A DNA stretch of 64,000 nt from Phaeobacter porticola (GCF_001888185.1 NZ_CP016364.1:124001-188000), one strand, 5' to 3'; counted from the first letter of the stretch, positions 26,521-35,802 are shown. Made by a program: numbers and translations. Notes: generated from the letters alone by a model not told the origin.

Positions 26521-27591
26521 TCACCGTTGGCCGCGTAGGCGGCCAACTACACCGCTTGGAAAAAAATAGACGCTAAGGATAAACAGAACCCCCAGCCACA
26601 GCAGCCATCGGTCTGGGCTGAGCAGGTCTGGCAACAGGGGCAGGTCCTCGGTCATGCCCGCCAACACGCCCATTAGAGTTTGTAGGTAATTCTGTGCCAA
26701 GATAAACAGCGTTACGCCAATCACAGCGCCATACATCGTGCCCATGCCACCGATCACGACCATCAGCAGAATGTTGATCATGATTTCCATCGATAGGGTG
26801 GTGTCAGGTCCGACATAACGCAGCCAAATAGCATATAGCGATCCTGCAAGTGCGGCTACGGCCGCAGACATGCACGTGGCTGCGACCCGGTAATAAACAA
26901 CGCGGTAGCCGATTGCCTCAGCCCGGAAGTCATTTTCCCGAATTGCCTGCAGCACTCGGCCAAAGGGTGAATTAACAACTCGCAACAAGCCAAGGAACAG
27001 AGCGGCGCTGCTGCCAAATATCAGGTAGTAGGTTAGTAGCTTCCCATTCAATTTGACGCCGAAAAGTTCACCGTCAAAGCTGTCTTGACCAAATTTGAAT
27101 GCTGGGCCCAACGCGCGTGGTGTCTTGAAGGTTAGCCCGTCTTCGCCACCGGTCAGGCTGGAAAACTGGCTGAACAGCACCGCGACCGCAGACGCAACGG
27201 CAAGCGTGATCATAGCAAAGAAGATCGCCCGCACCCGCAGGGAAAACAGCCCGATCAGCAATGCAAGCGCAGCCGCAGTGCTGGCACCAATCCCGGCCCC
27301 GACAAGCAGCGCGTCGAAACCACGCCCCATATGGGTTGAGGTCAACGCCACACCGTAGGCCCCAATGCCAAAGAACATGGTATGGGCAAAGCTGACGATG
27401 CCTCCGTAGCCCAGTAGCAAGTCATAGCTCGCGACGAGCACCACAAAGATGCAGATCCTTGCGGCAGTATCGACGGTGCGCACGCCTGGAAAAAGAAATG
27501 GTGCAAAGGCGAGACAGAACAGGATCATCGCCAGCAGCAGAACCAGGATTTTAGATCGCGGCAGATCGCCGGAGAGCAGTGAGCCGATCAT
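26521..27591 (-). CDS. livM: Branched-chain amino acid-type ABC transporter permease, LivM family
   Basis: 356 residues, about ten membrane segments. The LivM signature region DLLLGYGGIVSFAHTMFFGIGAYGVAL and the cytoplasmic coupling segment VLQAIRENDFRAEAIGYRVVYYRV are clear. The ATG at 27591 overlaps the livH stop by four bases; the longer ORF upstream is the wrong-frame shadow of livH. Its last codons form a hairpin with perfect nine-base arms (26526-26547), which may help end transcription opposite the DUF4139 gene. With LivH it forms the membrane channel. Confidence 0.93.
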   Translation of the reverse strand: MIGSLLSGDLPRSKILVLLLAMILFCLAFAPFLFPGVRTVDTAARICIFVVLVASYDLLLGYGGIVSFAHTMFFGIGAYGVALTSTHMGRGFDALLVGAGIGASTAAALALLIGLFSLRVRAIFFAMITLAVASAVAVLFSQFSSLTGGEDGLTFKTPRALGPAFKFGQDSFDGELFGVKLNGKLLTYYLIFGSSAALFLGLLRVVNSPFGRVLQAIRENDFRAEAIGYRVVYYRVAATCMSAAVAALAGSLYAIWLRYVGPDTTLSMEIMINILLMVVIGGMGTMYGAVIGVTLFILAQNYLQTLMGVLAGMTEDLPLLPDLLSPDRWLLWLGVLFILSVYFFPSGVVGRLRGQR

Positions 27592-28619
27592 TTTGCCTTT
27601 ACCACCGGGATCATGCCCATCGGGCGCCACATCAGGATCGCGACCATCAGCGCGATGTTTGAAATCAGGGCGAGTTTCGGCTCTACAAAGGCAACATAGT
27701 TCTGCAAGAGGCCGATCAGAAGCGCGCCGATGAAGCAGCCTTCGACTGAACCAAGGCCGCCGATGATCACCACGATAAAGATCAGGATCATGGCCTGATT
27801 GCCCATATGGGCGGTGATGACCTCTTGGTAAAGTCCCCACATCACGCCGCCAAGTCCGGCCAATGCGGACCCTGCGATAAATACGCCGATGAAGACCAAG
27901 CGCAGCCGATACCCGAGCGCCGCGACCATTTCGCCGTTTTGGACACCGGCGCGGACAATCAAACCGATCTTGGTTCGGCGCAGTACAAACCGCATCGCGG
28001 CAAAGACAGAGAGCCCCACCACGACAGCAACCAGTCGGTATTTTTCGATCGCCGCATCACCGAAGGTCAGCGCGCCTTTTAGGGCTTCGGGACGGGTGAA
28101 GTAGATCTCTTCTGGTCCCCAAAGCACAATGATCAGCTGCTCGGTGATAATCAGCCCACCCATCGTCACCAAGATTTGGCTAAGGTGATTGCCATAGACG
28201 GGCCGCACGATCACCCGTTCGAAGGCCCAACCCATGCTGGCTGTGGCAGCCATCGCTGCGAGAACCGCAGCGAGGATGGCCAACAGGTTTAACCCCAGCG
28301 ATGGCGCATTGGTGAGATGGCCCAGCGTCAGCAGGACAGAAATGCCGACAAAGGCACCCACCGAAACAAAGGCACCATGGCCAAAGTTGATGACATCCAT
28401 GAGGCCAAAGACCAGTGTGAGGCCTGAAGCCATGAGAAAGATCATCATTCCCATCGCCAGGCCGGATACTGTGAGCGTTAGCCAGCTGGCTGGGTTCTGT
28501 ACGGCGACGAAGCCTGCGACAGTCAAAAGCGGCACCAGCAACAAGGGAGCATAGGGGGAGAGCCGATCACGCAGAGAGATCTGCGCCAGGGTGGGGGCGT
28601 GTTCAGGGGCTGCGGTCAT
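27588..28619 (-). CDS. livH: Branched-chain amino acid-type ABC transporter permease, LivH family
   Basis: 343 residues, about eight membrane segments. The hallmark SGLTLVFGLMDVINFGHGAFVSVGAFVG is at about residue 65-90, and the coupling loop is GLIVRAGVQNGEMVAALGYRLR. The C-terminus has IVVIIGGLGSVEGCFIGALLIGLLQN. It is the third gene of the livGFHM part of the operon and overlaps livM by four bases. A gap of 49 bases separates it from livF. Confidence 0.94.
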   Translation of the reverse strand: MTAAPEHAPTLAQISLRDRLSPYAPLLLVPLLTVAGFVAVQNPASWLTLTVSGLAMGMMIFLMASGLTLVFGLMDVINFGHGAFVSVGAFVGISVLLTLGHLTNAPSLGLNLLAILAAVLAAMAATASMGWAFERVIVRPVYGNHLSQILVTMGGLIITEQLIIVLWGPEEIYFTRPEALKGALTFGDAAIEKYRLVAVVVGLSVFAAMRFVLRRTKIGLIVRAGVQNGEMVAALGYRLRLVFIGVFIAGSALAGLGGVMWGLYQEVITAHMGNQAMILIFIVVIIGGLGSVEGCFIGALLIGLLQNYVAFVEPKLALISNIALMVAILMWRPMGMIPVVKAK

Positions 28620-28668
28620 TGGCGGGCCTCGTCTATGGTGTCTAGGACGGGAGAGTTGCGTGTCATGG

Positions 28669-29418
28669 CTACTGCACTTCCATGCTGAGCCCCATCAGCC
28701 GTTCTTGCAGTGTGGCATCACTGCCGAGCTTTGCCATCTTGCCAGACCAGATTACGCGTCCGTCATCCATGACATTGGCGGTATCGCCAAGCGCCTTGGC
28801 CACTGCGAAATTTTGTTCAACCATCAAGATAGCGGCACCTTGGCGCTTTAGATCCCTCAATGCGCGTGCCATGGTTGAGATGATCGCCGGGGCAAGCCCT
28901 TTGGTTGGCTCATCTATAAGGTACAGCTTGCGTTCTTCGATCATGGCGCGGGCGATGGAGAGCATCTGTTTTTGTCCACCGGACAGGTTGCCGGCTTCAG
29001 ATTTCCAAAAGGTTTTTAGTGGTGGGAAAGCCGCGAAGATCCAGTCGAGGCGGGCTGAATTGATCGGACCTGAAATGGCAGCCAGAACCATATTTTCTTC
29101 TACCGTCAGGTCGGCAAAGATCCCCATGTCCTCCGGCACGAAACCAAGACCTGCCCGTGCAATGCTGGCAGTGGCCATACTAGTGATGTCCTCGCCATCA
29201 AAAATGATCCGGCCCTGATGGGGCCGCCAATGGCCAATGACACTGCGCAGGGTGGTTGTTTTGCCGACACCGTTGCGCCCCAAGAGCATGGTGACACCGC
29301 CGCGCGGCACCACCAGATCGACACCCTGCAAGATGTGGTATTGCGCGATATTGGTGTAGATTCCGTCGATCCGCAGGATTGGATCTGCATCGGATGTGGC
29401 TGTGCTTTGTTCAGACAT
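28669..29418 (-). CDS. livF: Branched-chain amino acid-type ABC transporter ATPase, LivF family
   Basis: 249 residues, typical. Walker A is LLGRNGVGKTTTLRS, the signature is LSGGQKQMLSIARA, Walker B is LYLIDEPTKGLAP, and the switch His is followed by MVEQNFAVAKALGD as in LivF. It overlaps the end of livG by eight bases. Confidence 0.94.
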   Translation of the reverse strand: MSEQSTATSDADPILRIDGIYTNIAQYHILQGVDLVVPRGGVTMLLGRNGVGKTTTLRSVIGHWRPHQGRIIFDGEDITSMATASIARAGLGFVPEDMGIFADLTVEENMVLAAISGPINSARLDWIFAAFPPLKTFWKSEAGNLSGGQKQMLSIARAMIEERKLYLIDEPTKGLAPAIISTMARALRDLKRQGAAILMVEQNFAVAKALGDTANVMDDGRVIWSGKMAKLGSDATLQERLMGLSMEVQ

Positions 29419-30187
29419 CGGTCAGCACCCCTTCCAACCCACGGCCCATATACGCTTCCTGCACCACATCAGAGGCCATGACCTCTGTCGGGGGGCCATC
29501 CGCCGCGAGCGCGCCATTGTGAAGAACGATGATGCGATCTGCGAGAGTCCGGATCACGTCCATTTTATGTTCAACCAACAGAACCGTGCGGTCGGTTTGC
29601 GCTTTCAGATCGGCGATCAGATCCAGCACAACCGGTGCTTCATCCACGCTCATCCCGGCAGTCGGCTCGTCGAACATATAGATCGCAGGATCCAAGGCAA
29701 TTAGCAGTGCCACCTCCAGCTTGCGTTGGTTGCCATGTGAGAGTTCGGACACAACCTGATTGCGTTCATCCAACAGGCGGACCCGTGACAGGATTGTCTC
29801 AGCTTCGATGATCAGATCAGAATGGCCGGCCACCATAGACCATAGGTTGAAACCGCGCCCGGCCTTGGCCTGCACCACAAGCCGCACGTTTTCCAGAACC
29901 GTCAAATCCGGGAATAGATTGGTCAACTGAAAGGCGCGCCCGATGCCAGCTTTGGTACGGGCCGCGACTGATAGCGCACTTATGTCCTGACCAGCCAGCA
30001 TGACCTGACCCGCAGTTGCAGGAACCTGGCCGGAAATCAGGTTGAAGTAGGTTGTTTTGCCCGCGCCATTAGGACCGACAATCGCTGTCAGCTCGCCCGC
30101 GTGGAACGCACAAGTCACGGCATCAACGGCCATATGGCCGCCAAATTTCACACTCAATTTGCTGGTGGACAAGAGGGGGACTGGCAT
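29411..30187 (-). CDS. livG: Branched-chain amino acid-type ABC transporter ATPase, LivG family
   Basis: 258 residues. Walker A is IVGPNGAGKTTYFNLISG, the signature is LSHGNQRKLEVALL, Walker B is IYMFDEPTAGMS, and the H-loop is LLVEHKMDVIRTLAD. The LivG-specific RAFQLTNLFPDLTVLENVRLV is present. First gene after the terminator that follows the binding-protein gene. Confidence 0.94.
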   Translation of the reverse strand: MPVPLLSTSKLSVKFGGHMAVDAVTCAFHAGELTAIVGPNGAGKTTYFNLISGQVPATAGQVMLAGQDISALSVAARTKAGIGRAFQLTNLFPDLTVLENVRLVVQAKAGRGFNLWSMVAGHSDLIIEAETILSRVRLLDERNQVVSELSHGNQRKLEVALLIALDPAIYMFDEPTAGMSVDEAPVVLDLIADLKAQTDRTVLLVEHKMDVIRTLADRIIVLHNGALAADGPPTEVMASDVVQEAYMGRGLEGVLTDV

Positions 30188-30262
30188 CGACAGATCCTAT
30201 TGCTGAGGTGACAGTAGCGAGATCAGGCCCTAACGGAATGGGGTGTGGGGCCGACGCCTGGC

Positions 30263-30292
30263 AAAAAAAACCGGGGGCGCGATGGCCCCCGG
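30263..30292 (-). terminator. Intercistronic terminator between the binding protein and livG
   Basis: On the minus strand: CCGGGGGC, six-base loop, GCCCCCGG (perfect eight-base stem, 30271-30292), then a run of eight T (the A run at 30263-30270). It lies just after the binding-protein stop. Such hairpins let the binding protein be made in excess over the membrane and ATPase subunits. Confidence 0.9.
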
Positions 30293-30308
30293 ACGCGGTG
30301 GTTAACTC

Positions 30309-31490
30309 TTACTGATTGCGCACAGGGATCGGCAGATCATCTATGCTCAGCTCGCGTACCAATTCAGGAATGGCCCACTCAACATCATCATCAACCCGCA
30401 GCTTAAAGTGATACATCGACTGCAAGGCTTGATGATCCTCGGCGCGGAATTGCATGGTGCCTTTCGGGGTTTGCCACTCCATGCCTTCCATTGCGGTGAT
30501 CAGTGCTTCGGTGTCGGCGGAGCCTGCTTTTTTGATCGCCTCAACTGCTGCGATTCCAGCGGCCATACCGCCAGCAGTGAAGAAGTCCGGCGGGCCATCG
30601 AAACGTTCGAAATGGGTTTTTACCAGCCAGTCGTTCACCGGATTATCAGGCAGTTCATAATAGTAGTAGGTGCCGCCTTCCATGCCTGCAAAGTCCTTGA
30701 AACCCTTGAGAGCCGCCAGAATGTTGCCGACACCTGCAAATTCGATGCCAAAGCGGCCTGGATCCATAGCGTTGATTTTTGCCCAAGGGTTGCCGCCGCC
30801 TGCCCAGATGATGAACAGTTTTTTCTCACCCTCCAGATCTTTCATCGCGTTGAAGATACGCTCACCTGCGGCGGTGAAATCTGTGGTGTCCGTCGGGGCA
30901 AATTCTTCATGAACGATTTCGTGGCCTTGCGCAGCGAGGGCCTCACGGAAGGCTGCAATGCCATCGCGACCAAAGGCGTAGTCCTGTGCCAGTGTCGCGA
31001 TATGTACATTATCACCTGCCAGCGCGATGGCACTGGCGACCGCGTCCTGCGAGGAATTGCGCGAGGTGCGGAAGATATAGCGGTTCCAGTTTGCGCCGGT
31101 GATGGAATCGGCAACGGCAGGTTCCACGATCAGAAGTTTTTCATATTCTTCGGCCACCGGCAGCATCGCTAATGCCACGCCCGAGCTGACTGGGCCGATG
31201 GCCAGATCGACCTCATCGTCGCCATAGGCCTCTTCCAGGAGAGCCTTGCCGTTTTCCGGCTTTAGCTGTGTATCTTTTTCGATCACCACGATCTTTTCGC
31301 CATTCACCTCCATCGTGCCGCCGGTTGCGTATTCCAGTCCCAGCATCAACCCGTCATGGGATTGTTTTGCATAGGCCTCAAACGGGCCAGTCTTGCCGTA
31401 GATATGTGCGATCTTGATATCGGCAAACGCGGCAGTGGCCGCAGATAGCGTCAGCGCGGAGACCATCCCCGCAACAAATGTGCGCTTCAT
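30309..31490 (-). CDS. ABC transporter substrate-binding protein (LivK-like, family 5)
   Basis: 393 residues. A signal peptide of 23 residues ends at AAFA. The mature part has the bilobed periplasmic-binding pattern of amino-acid/amide binding proteins: IKIAHIYGKTGPFEAYAKQSHDGLMLGLEYATGG at the start, AIGPVSSGVALAMLPVAEEYEKLLIVEPAVADSI, and FRTSRNSSQDAVASAIAL later. It delivers ligand to LivHM. The family also binds urea, amides and aromatic acids, so the ligand is open. The neighbouring aldolase and decarboxylase genes could hint at an aromatic compound; that is a guess. Confidence 0.92.
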   Translation of the reverse strand: MKRTFVAGMVSALTLSAATAAFADIKIAHIYGKTGPFEAYAKQSHDGLMLGLEYATGGTMEVNGEKIVVIEKDTQLKPENGKALLEEAYGDDEVDLAIGPVSSGVALAMLPVAEEYEKLLIVEPAVADSITGANWNRYIFRTSRNSSQDAVASAIALAGDNVHIATLAQDYAFGRDGIAAFREALAAQGHEIVHEEFAPTDTTDFTAAGERIFNAMKDLEGEKKLFIIWAGGGNPWAKINAMDPGRFGIEFAGVGNILAALKGFKDFAGMEGGTYYYYELPDNPVNDWLVKTHFERFDGPPDFFTAGGMAAGIAAVEAIKKAGSADTEALITAMEGMEWQTPKGTMQFRAEDHQALQSMYHFKLRVDDDVEWAIPELVRELSIDDLPIPVRNQ

Positions 31491-31632
31491 ATTGTAACTC
31501 CCTCGTGGCGCGCCAAGGCACTCGGCGCAATCTCGCTTAAGTGGTGTCAGTCTGGCGGCGGGGTGTCAAACTGATCAGTTGGGCAAACATAGTTAATTGA
31601 CGTTAAAGCCGTTGGCTGGCGGAAACAAAAGT

Positions 31633-32403
31633 CTATTTTGCCTTCCATTCGGCCGCTAGGGCGCGGGCGTTTTGGGCCAGCAGCAATACATCGATTCCAA
31701 CGGCAAGGAACTGCGCGCCCATATCTAGGTAGGCCTGCGTTTCGTCTGGAGTGACCCCTAGAATGCCGGGTGCCTTTCCTGCATCCTTGATCCGGGTCAG
31801 CGCATCGGCAATGACGGCGCGGACCTCTGGGTGGGCAGAATTTCCCTGATAGCCCATATCGGTCGACAGATCCGCTGGACCGATAAAGACACCATCAATT
31901 CCCTGAACCGACAGGATGTCGTCGAGGTTTTTGATCCCTTGTTGGTTTTCGACTTGCAGCAGCAGGCAGACTTGTTGATCCGCTGTCTGAATATAGTCAC
32001 GGGCGGAGCCGAACATGGTTGCCCGCGCGGCCGTCGCGCCGACGCCACGGGCGCCATGCGGCGGATAGCGGCAGGCGCGGACCAGTGCATCGGCCTGTTC
32101 TGCGCTTTCCACCATAGGCACCAAGATGGTTTGCGCGCCCGCATCCAGAACCTGTTTGATTATCCAGGTTTCGCCGATGGGTACGCGCACCACAGGGTGG
32201 CTGTCTGACGCCGCTAATGAGATGAGGTGATCGCGGATCGACCGGATGTCATTGGGAGCGTGTTCGCCATCAATAACCAGCCAGTCAAAGCCACAGGTGC
32301 CCATGATCTCGGCCACGGCACTTTCACCAAAGCTCATCCAGCAGCCGATTTGACGCTCTCCGCTGATCAGAGCGTGTTTGAAACGGTTCTTGGGGGCGGG
32401 CAT
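31633..32403 (-). CDS. hpaI: HpcH/HpaI-type class II aldolase
   Basis: 256 residues. The family cleaves 4-hydroxy-2-oxo-acids to pyruvate and an aldehyde; HpaI acts on 4-hydroxy-2-oxoheptane-1,7-dioate in homoprotocatechuate degradation, and relatives act on 2-dehydro-3-deoxyglucarate or rhamnonate. Sequence marks: SFGESAVAEIMGTCGFDWLVIDGEHAPND near the N-terminus, LLLQVENQQGIKNLD carrying the metal-binding Glu, and FIGPADLSTDMGY with the metal-binding Asp. The presence of a HpaR-type regulator on the other side of the decarboxylase gene supports the HpaI reading. None of the other hpa genes is in the window. Confidence 0.85.
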   Translation of the reverse strand: MPAPKNRFKHALISGERQIGCWMSFGESAVAEIMGTCGFDWLVIDGEHAPNDIRSIRDHLISLAASDSHPVVRVPIGETWIIKQVLDAGAQTILVPMVESAEQADALVRACRYPPHGARGVGATAARATMFGSARDYIQTADQQVCLLLQVENQQGIKNLDDILSVQGIDGVFIGPADLSTDMGYQGNSAHPEVRAVIADALTRIKDAGKAPGILGVTPDETQAYLDMGAQFLAVGIDVLLLAQNARALAAEWKAK

Positions 32404-32446
32404 TGGTGAAGCTCCTCGTTAGGTTGGTGAATGTTTGCAGTGGCCT

Positions 32447-33859
32447 TCACGACAAGCCCCTGGCGATCTCGGTAATGACGTTATGTGCCATCATCACATC
32501 CGCTTCGGTGGTCTCAAACTGGCCTGCTTGAAAACGGATAACCAATTGATCGTCGACGCGCGTCTGGGTCAGGTAGATGCGCCCGTCATCGTTGATCGCG
32601 TTCACCAATCGAAGGTTCAAAGCATCCAGATCTGTGGCATTGCTCGGGGTGTAGCGGAACGACCAGAGCGACCACATCGGAGGGGTGACGATCTCAAAAT
32701 CAGGCTCTAATTTAAGCACATCGTGAAGTTGGGTGGACCAATTTACGTGATTGCGCAACCGTTCACGCAGGCCTTCCAACCCATAGGTGCGGATCAGGAA
32801 CCAGATCTTGAGGGCTCGGAAACGGCGGCCCAGCGGCACCGACCATTCAGAATAGTTGATGATCCCGTCTTTGCCATGGGTTTTTAGATATTCCGGGCTG
32901 ATCGCGAGCGTCTGCACGAGATCATCAGGGTCCTTCAGGAAATGAGCGGAGCAGTCGAATTGCACGCCAAGCCATTTGTGCGGATTAAAGACAATGCTAT
33001 CTGCACGCTCAACACCTGGCCAGTAATGGCGATACTCCGGGCATATCATCGCAGATCCCGCCCAAGCAGCATCTACATGAGTGTAGAGGCCGTATTTCTC
33101 GGCCACATCCAGCACCCGATCAACCGGATCTGTTGCACCGACACCGGTTCCCCCGACACAGAGGATCACACCGGCTGGCTGATGACCTGCGGCGAGGTCA
33201 GCCACAATGGCGGCTTCCAGAGCCGTCGGGTCCATTCCGCGCCAGTCGCCTTTGACCGGCACCCGGATCAGGTTTTTCTGACCGATGCCGGCCACCCAAA
33301 TCGCGCGGTCGATGGAGGTATGCACCTCGGACGAGCAGTAAATACGCAGTGTTTTTTGGTCAAAGAGCCCCTGTTGATTGCCCTGCCAGTTCAGGGCCTT
33401 TTCGCGCATGGTCAGAACCGCTGCGAGCGTGGCAGATGAGGCGCTGTCCTGAATGACACCTTGAAACTCTTTGGGCAAATCCAGCGCCTGGCGCAGCCAA
33501 TCCATCATCCGCGTTTCCATCTCAGTAGCGGCTGGCGAAGTTTGCCACAGCATACATTGCGGTGCGATGGCGGAGGTTAGGAATTCTGCAAGCACCGAAG
33601 GCGCGGCGGCATTGGACGTGAAATAGGCAAAGAAGCGGGGATGCTGCCAATGGGTGATGCCGGGCATCACGATGTTCTCAAAATCGGCAAAGATGGCCTC
33701 CATCCCGTCGCCGGATTCAGGCGGAGTGACAGGGAGCGCATTCAGGATATCACCAGGTTCCGTCCGGGCGCGTACCGGTCTGTCACCGACAGTTAGGTGA
33801 TAGTCCTGTGCCCAGTCAGCAACTTTGCGGCCCCAGTAAGAAAAGTCTTTCCAGTTCAT
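32447..33859 (-). CDS. Aromatic-L-amino-acid-type PLP decarboxylase
   Basis: 470 residues, group II decarboxylase fold. The PLP lysine is Lys295 in FNPHKWLGVQFDCS; the ring-stacking His180 is in SSEVHTSIDRA; Asp263 in THVDAAWAGSA pairs with the PLP nitrogen. The N-terminal HPRFFAYFTSNAAAPSVLAEFL is typical of aromatic amino acid decarboxylases (tyrosine, tryptophan, phenylalanine, DOPA). It makes an arylalkyl amine and CO2. It lies 43 bases before the aldolase gene on the same strand, so they may share a transcript. It is divergent from the MarR/HpaR regulator, with a perfect inverted repeat starting 37 bases upstream. Confidence 0.9.
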   Translation of the reverse strand: MNWKDFSYWGRKVADWAQDYHLTVGDRPVRARTEPGDILNALPVTPPESGDGMEAIFADFENIVMPGITHWQHPRFFAYFTSNAAAPSVLAEFLTSAIAPQCMLWQTSPAATEMETRMMDWLRQALDLPKEFQGVIQDSASSATLAAVLTMREKALNWQGNQQGLFDQKTLRIYCSSEVHTSIDRAIWVAGIGQKNLIRVPVKGDWRGMDPTALEAAIVADLAAGHQPAGVILCVGGTGVGATDPVDRVLDVAEKYGLYTHVDAAWAGSAMICPEYRHYWPGVERADSIVFNPHKWLGVQFDCSAHFLKDPDDLVQTLAISPEYLKTHGKDGIINYSEWSVPLGRRFRALKIWFLIRTYGLEGLRERLRNHVNWSTQLHDVLKLEPDFEIVTPPMWSLWSFRYTPSNATDLDALNLRLVNAINDDGRIYLTQTRVDDQLVIRFQAGQFETTEADVMMAHNVITEIARGLS

Positions 33860-33895
33860 CTAGTTGTCCTTTGGTCTGAAGGTCGTGCCGCGATC

Positions 33896-33919
33896 ACATG
33901 TTACATTTGGTTAACATGT
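33896..33919. promoter_or_regulatory. 24-base perfect inverted repeat, candidate HpaR operator
   Basis: ACATGTTA (33896-33903), eight-base spacer, TAACATGT (33912-33919). It lies 37 bases before the decarboxylase start and 172 bases before the regulator start, in the divergent region. MarR-family dimers, including HpaR/HpcR, bind symmetric sites of this size. The regulator, its orientation and the site together make a credible operator. Confidence 0.6.
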
Positions 33920-34090
33920 TTTCCAAACCCCATCCAGTTGATCGAGGCCGCGCAATGGTGCCTATGGACTCAGCGCAGTTCCGCCTATTCTCGCCGGGAA
34001 TAGTCTATTTGACCTGCTCTGGCACGCATTCGCACGCCAAACTCGGCAGAGGGGATTTGCCTTTGGGCGCGTGTGCGGCGATAATTGGGC

Positions 34091-34525
34091 ATGACCAAAC
34101 AGTTACCCAGCACGGACCGATCTCTGCCCATTGCCCTATTGCGCGCGAGAGAGCGCGTAATGGGACCAATCCGCGCATTGTTGAGCGACGCAGATCTGAC
34201 GGAACAGCAGTGGCGGGTGCTACGTGTTGTGCAGGAGACCGGCGGTATAGATCCGACGCAGATATCAGAACGGGCCTGCCTGCTGCTGCCTAGCCTGACG
34301 CGTATCCTGCAAAAACTTGAGGATAAGGGACTTATCCGGCGAGAAAAGGACCAGATGGATCGCCGTCGCCAAATTGTCAGTATCACGGCGGCAGGCGAAC
34401 AGGTCATTGACCACAACCTACCAGCAAGCCTTGCGGTCATCGAACATACGCGCGCTAAGATGGGGCATGAGCGGTATGAGGCGCTTTTGGATCTGTTGAA
34501 CGAGTTGCATCAGCTGGACGAATAG
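34091..34525 (+). CDS. hpaR: MarR family regulator, homoprotocatechuate-operon HpaR type
   Basis: 144 residues. The winged-helix DNA-binding core is clear: LTEQQWRVLRVVQETGGIDPTQISERACLLLPSLTRILQKLEDKGLIRREKDQMDRRRQIVSITAAG. Segments such as SLPIALLRARERVMGPIRALL match the HpaR group that represses homoprotocatechuate catabolism until 4-hydroxyphenylacetate-type ligands bind. The ATG at 34091 was preferred over the TTG at 34085. It is divergent from the decarboxylase and converges, with 14 bases between, with the glycerate kinase gene. Confidence 0.88.
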   Translation: MTKQLPSTDRSLPIALLRARERVMGPIRALLSDADLTEQQWRVLRVVQETGGIDPTQISERACLLLPSLTRILQKLEDKGLIRREKDQMDRRRQIVSITAAGEQVIDHNLPASLAVIEHTRAKMGHERYEALLDLLNELHQLDE

Positions 34526-34539
34526 ATCTGGCCGCGATG

Positions 34540-35802
34540 CTATTTCGGCATTTGCAGCAGGATCTGCACATCCGCGACATTGGTGCCGGTTCCACCGGTC
34601 AGCAGCAGATCATTGGCCATGGCCAAAGCACGATTGCTGTCATTGTCGGCGAGTAGAGCGTCAGGATCGCCACCTGCGGTTTCGATACGGCCCCAAGTGC
34701 CCGCATCGACAATGCCACCAGCGGCCGCAGTTGGGCCGTCCCGCCCGTCGGTGCCACCAGAAAGAAATACCCAGCGACCTTGCAGCATCTTGCGTCCCAT
34801 GCGTGCCACATGAAGTGCAAGCTCCTGATTGCGGCCACCAAGACCGGTACCGCTCAATTGCACCGTTGTCTCGCCGCCGAAAATCAACGCCTGCGGCTGG
34901 CTGCAGTTAGTTTCCTGACTGGCATGGATGATGCGTTGTGCGGCCGCCTCCACATCTCCTATCAGCGCATCATCAACGATCTGCGCCAGCCAACCGGCAG
35001 CTGTGGCGCATACGCGCATGGCATCCAGACTGTGCCGGTTTGAGCCGATCAAATGTGCATTGCCAGCAGGCGGGACTGTCGGAGGAACATCTATCGACAG
35101 ATGCGTCTTCACGGTTGTCGGCAATTGTGACCAGATGCCATGTTGTTGCAGCAGGTCCCGGGCCTCTGTTCGGGTACCGAGTGGTGCAACCGTTGGGCCA
35201 GATGCGATAGCCCGTAGATCGTCACCAATCACGTCTGACAGAATATAGCTGGAAACCAGAGCTGGGTGAGCCTGGCGTAGAAGGCCGCCACCTTTTACAT
35301 CCGACAATTGTTGCCGGATCAGGTTCATTTCGGTAATGCCCATCCCCGACGCTAGCAGCTGCTTGGTCACGGTCGTCTTGTCGGCGAGCGTCAGCCCCGG
35401 CGCGGGCACAGCTGCCAGAGAAGATCCTCCGCCGGAGATCAATGCGATGACCCGATCAGATGAATCTAACCCGGTGACTGCCTTTCGAAGGGCAAGGCCT
35501 GCGTTGACACTCGTGTGGTCGGGCACCGGATGGGCACCTGACATGACTTGAGCACCGTCAAGTTCCGCTCGGTTTTCAGGGTTGGTGACGGCCAGTGCCG
35601 CCTCCGCGCGGGGCAAGATCTGCATCGCTCGGCGCAGCATTGGTATTGCTGCTTTGCCCAGTGCGACTAAGATCAGGTGGCCTTTGTTGGTGGGCAGGTT
35701 CGGGGGATACTGCTGCAGCGCTGTTTCTAACGCAGCCTCAGGATCGGCGCGTGCGACGGCAGCGGTAAATAGATCTGTGGCAAAGCTGCGCAGGTTGGTC
35801 AT
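34540..35802 (-). CDS. Glycerate 2-kinase (MOFRL/DUF4147 family)
   Basis: 420 residues. This family phosphorylates D-glycerate to 2-phosphoglycerate; older annotations call it hydroxypyruvate reductase (TtuD). The N-terminal DUF4147 part contains VALGKAAIPMLRRAM, VMSGAHPVPDHTSVNAG and LISGGGSSLAAVPAPG; the MOFRL domain at the end has GLGGRNQELALHVA and LSGGTDGRDGPTAAAGG. It starts four bases inside the end of the sulfatase-type gene, so the two are surely co-transcribed. Its product feeds lower glycolysis. Confidence 0.92.
   Translation of the reverse strand: MTNLRSFATDLFTAAVARADPEAALETALQQYPPNLPTNKGHLILVALGKAAIPMLRRAMQILPRAEAALAVTNPENRAELDGAQVMSGAHPVPDHTSVNAGLALRKAVTGLDSSDRVIALISGGGSSLAAVPAPGLTLADKTTVTKQLLASGMGITEMNLIRQQLSDVKGGGLLRQAHPALVSSYILSDVIGDDLRAIASGPTVAPLGTRTEARDLLQQHGIWSQLPTTVKTHLSIDVPPTVPPAGNAHLIGSNRHSLDAMRVCATAAGWLAQIVDDALIGDVEAAAQRIIHASQETNCSQPQALIFGGETTVQLSGTGLGGRNQELALHVARMGRKMLQGRWVFLSGGTDGRDGPTAAAGGIVDAGTWGRIETAGGDPDALLADNDSNRALAMANDLLLTGGTGTNVADVQILLQMPK

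Noticed and set aside
27592-27840. 83-residue N-terminal extension of livM
   Set aside because: It reads livH in the wrong frame; the ATG at 27591 gives the standard four-base overlap.
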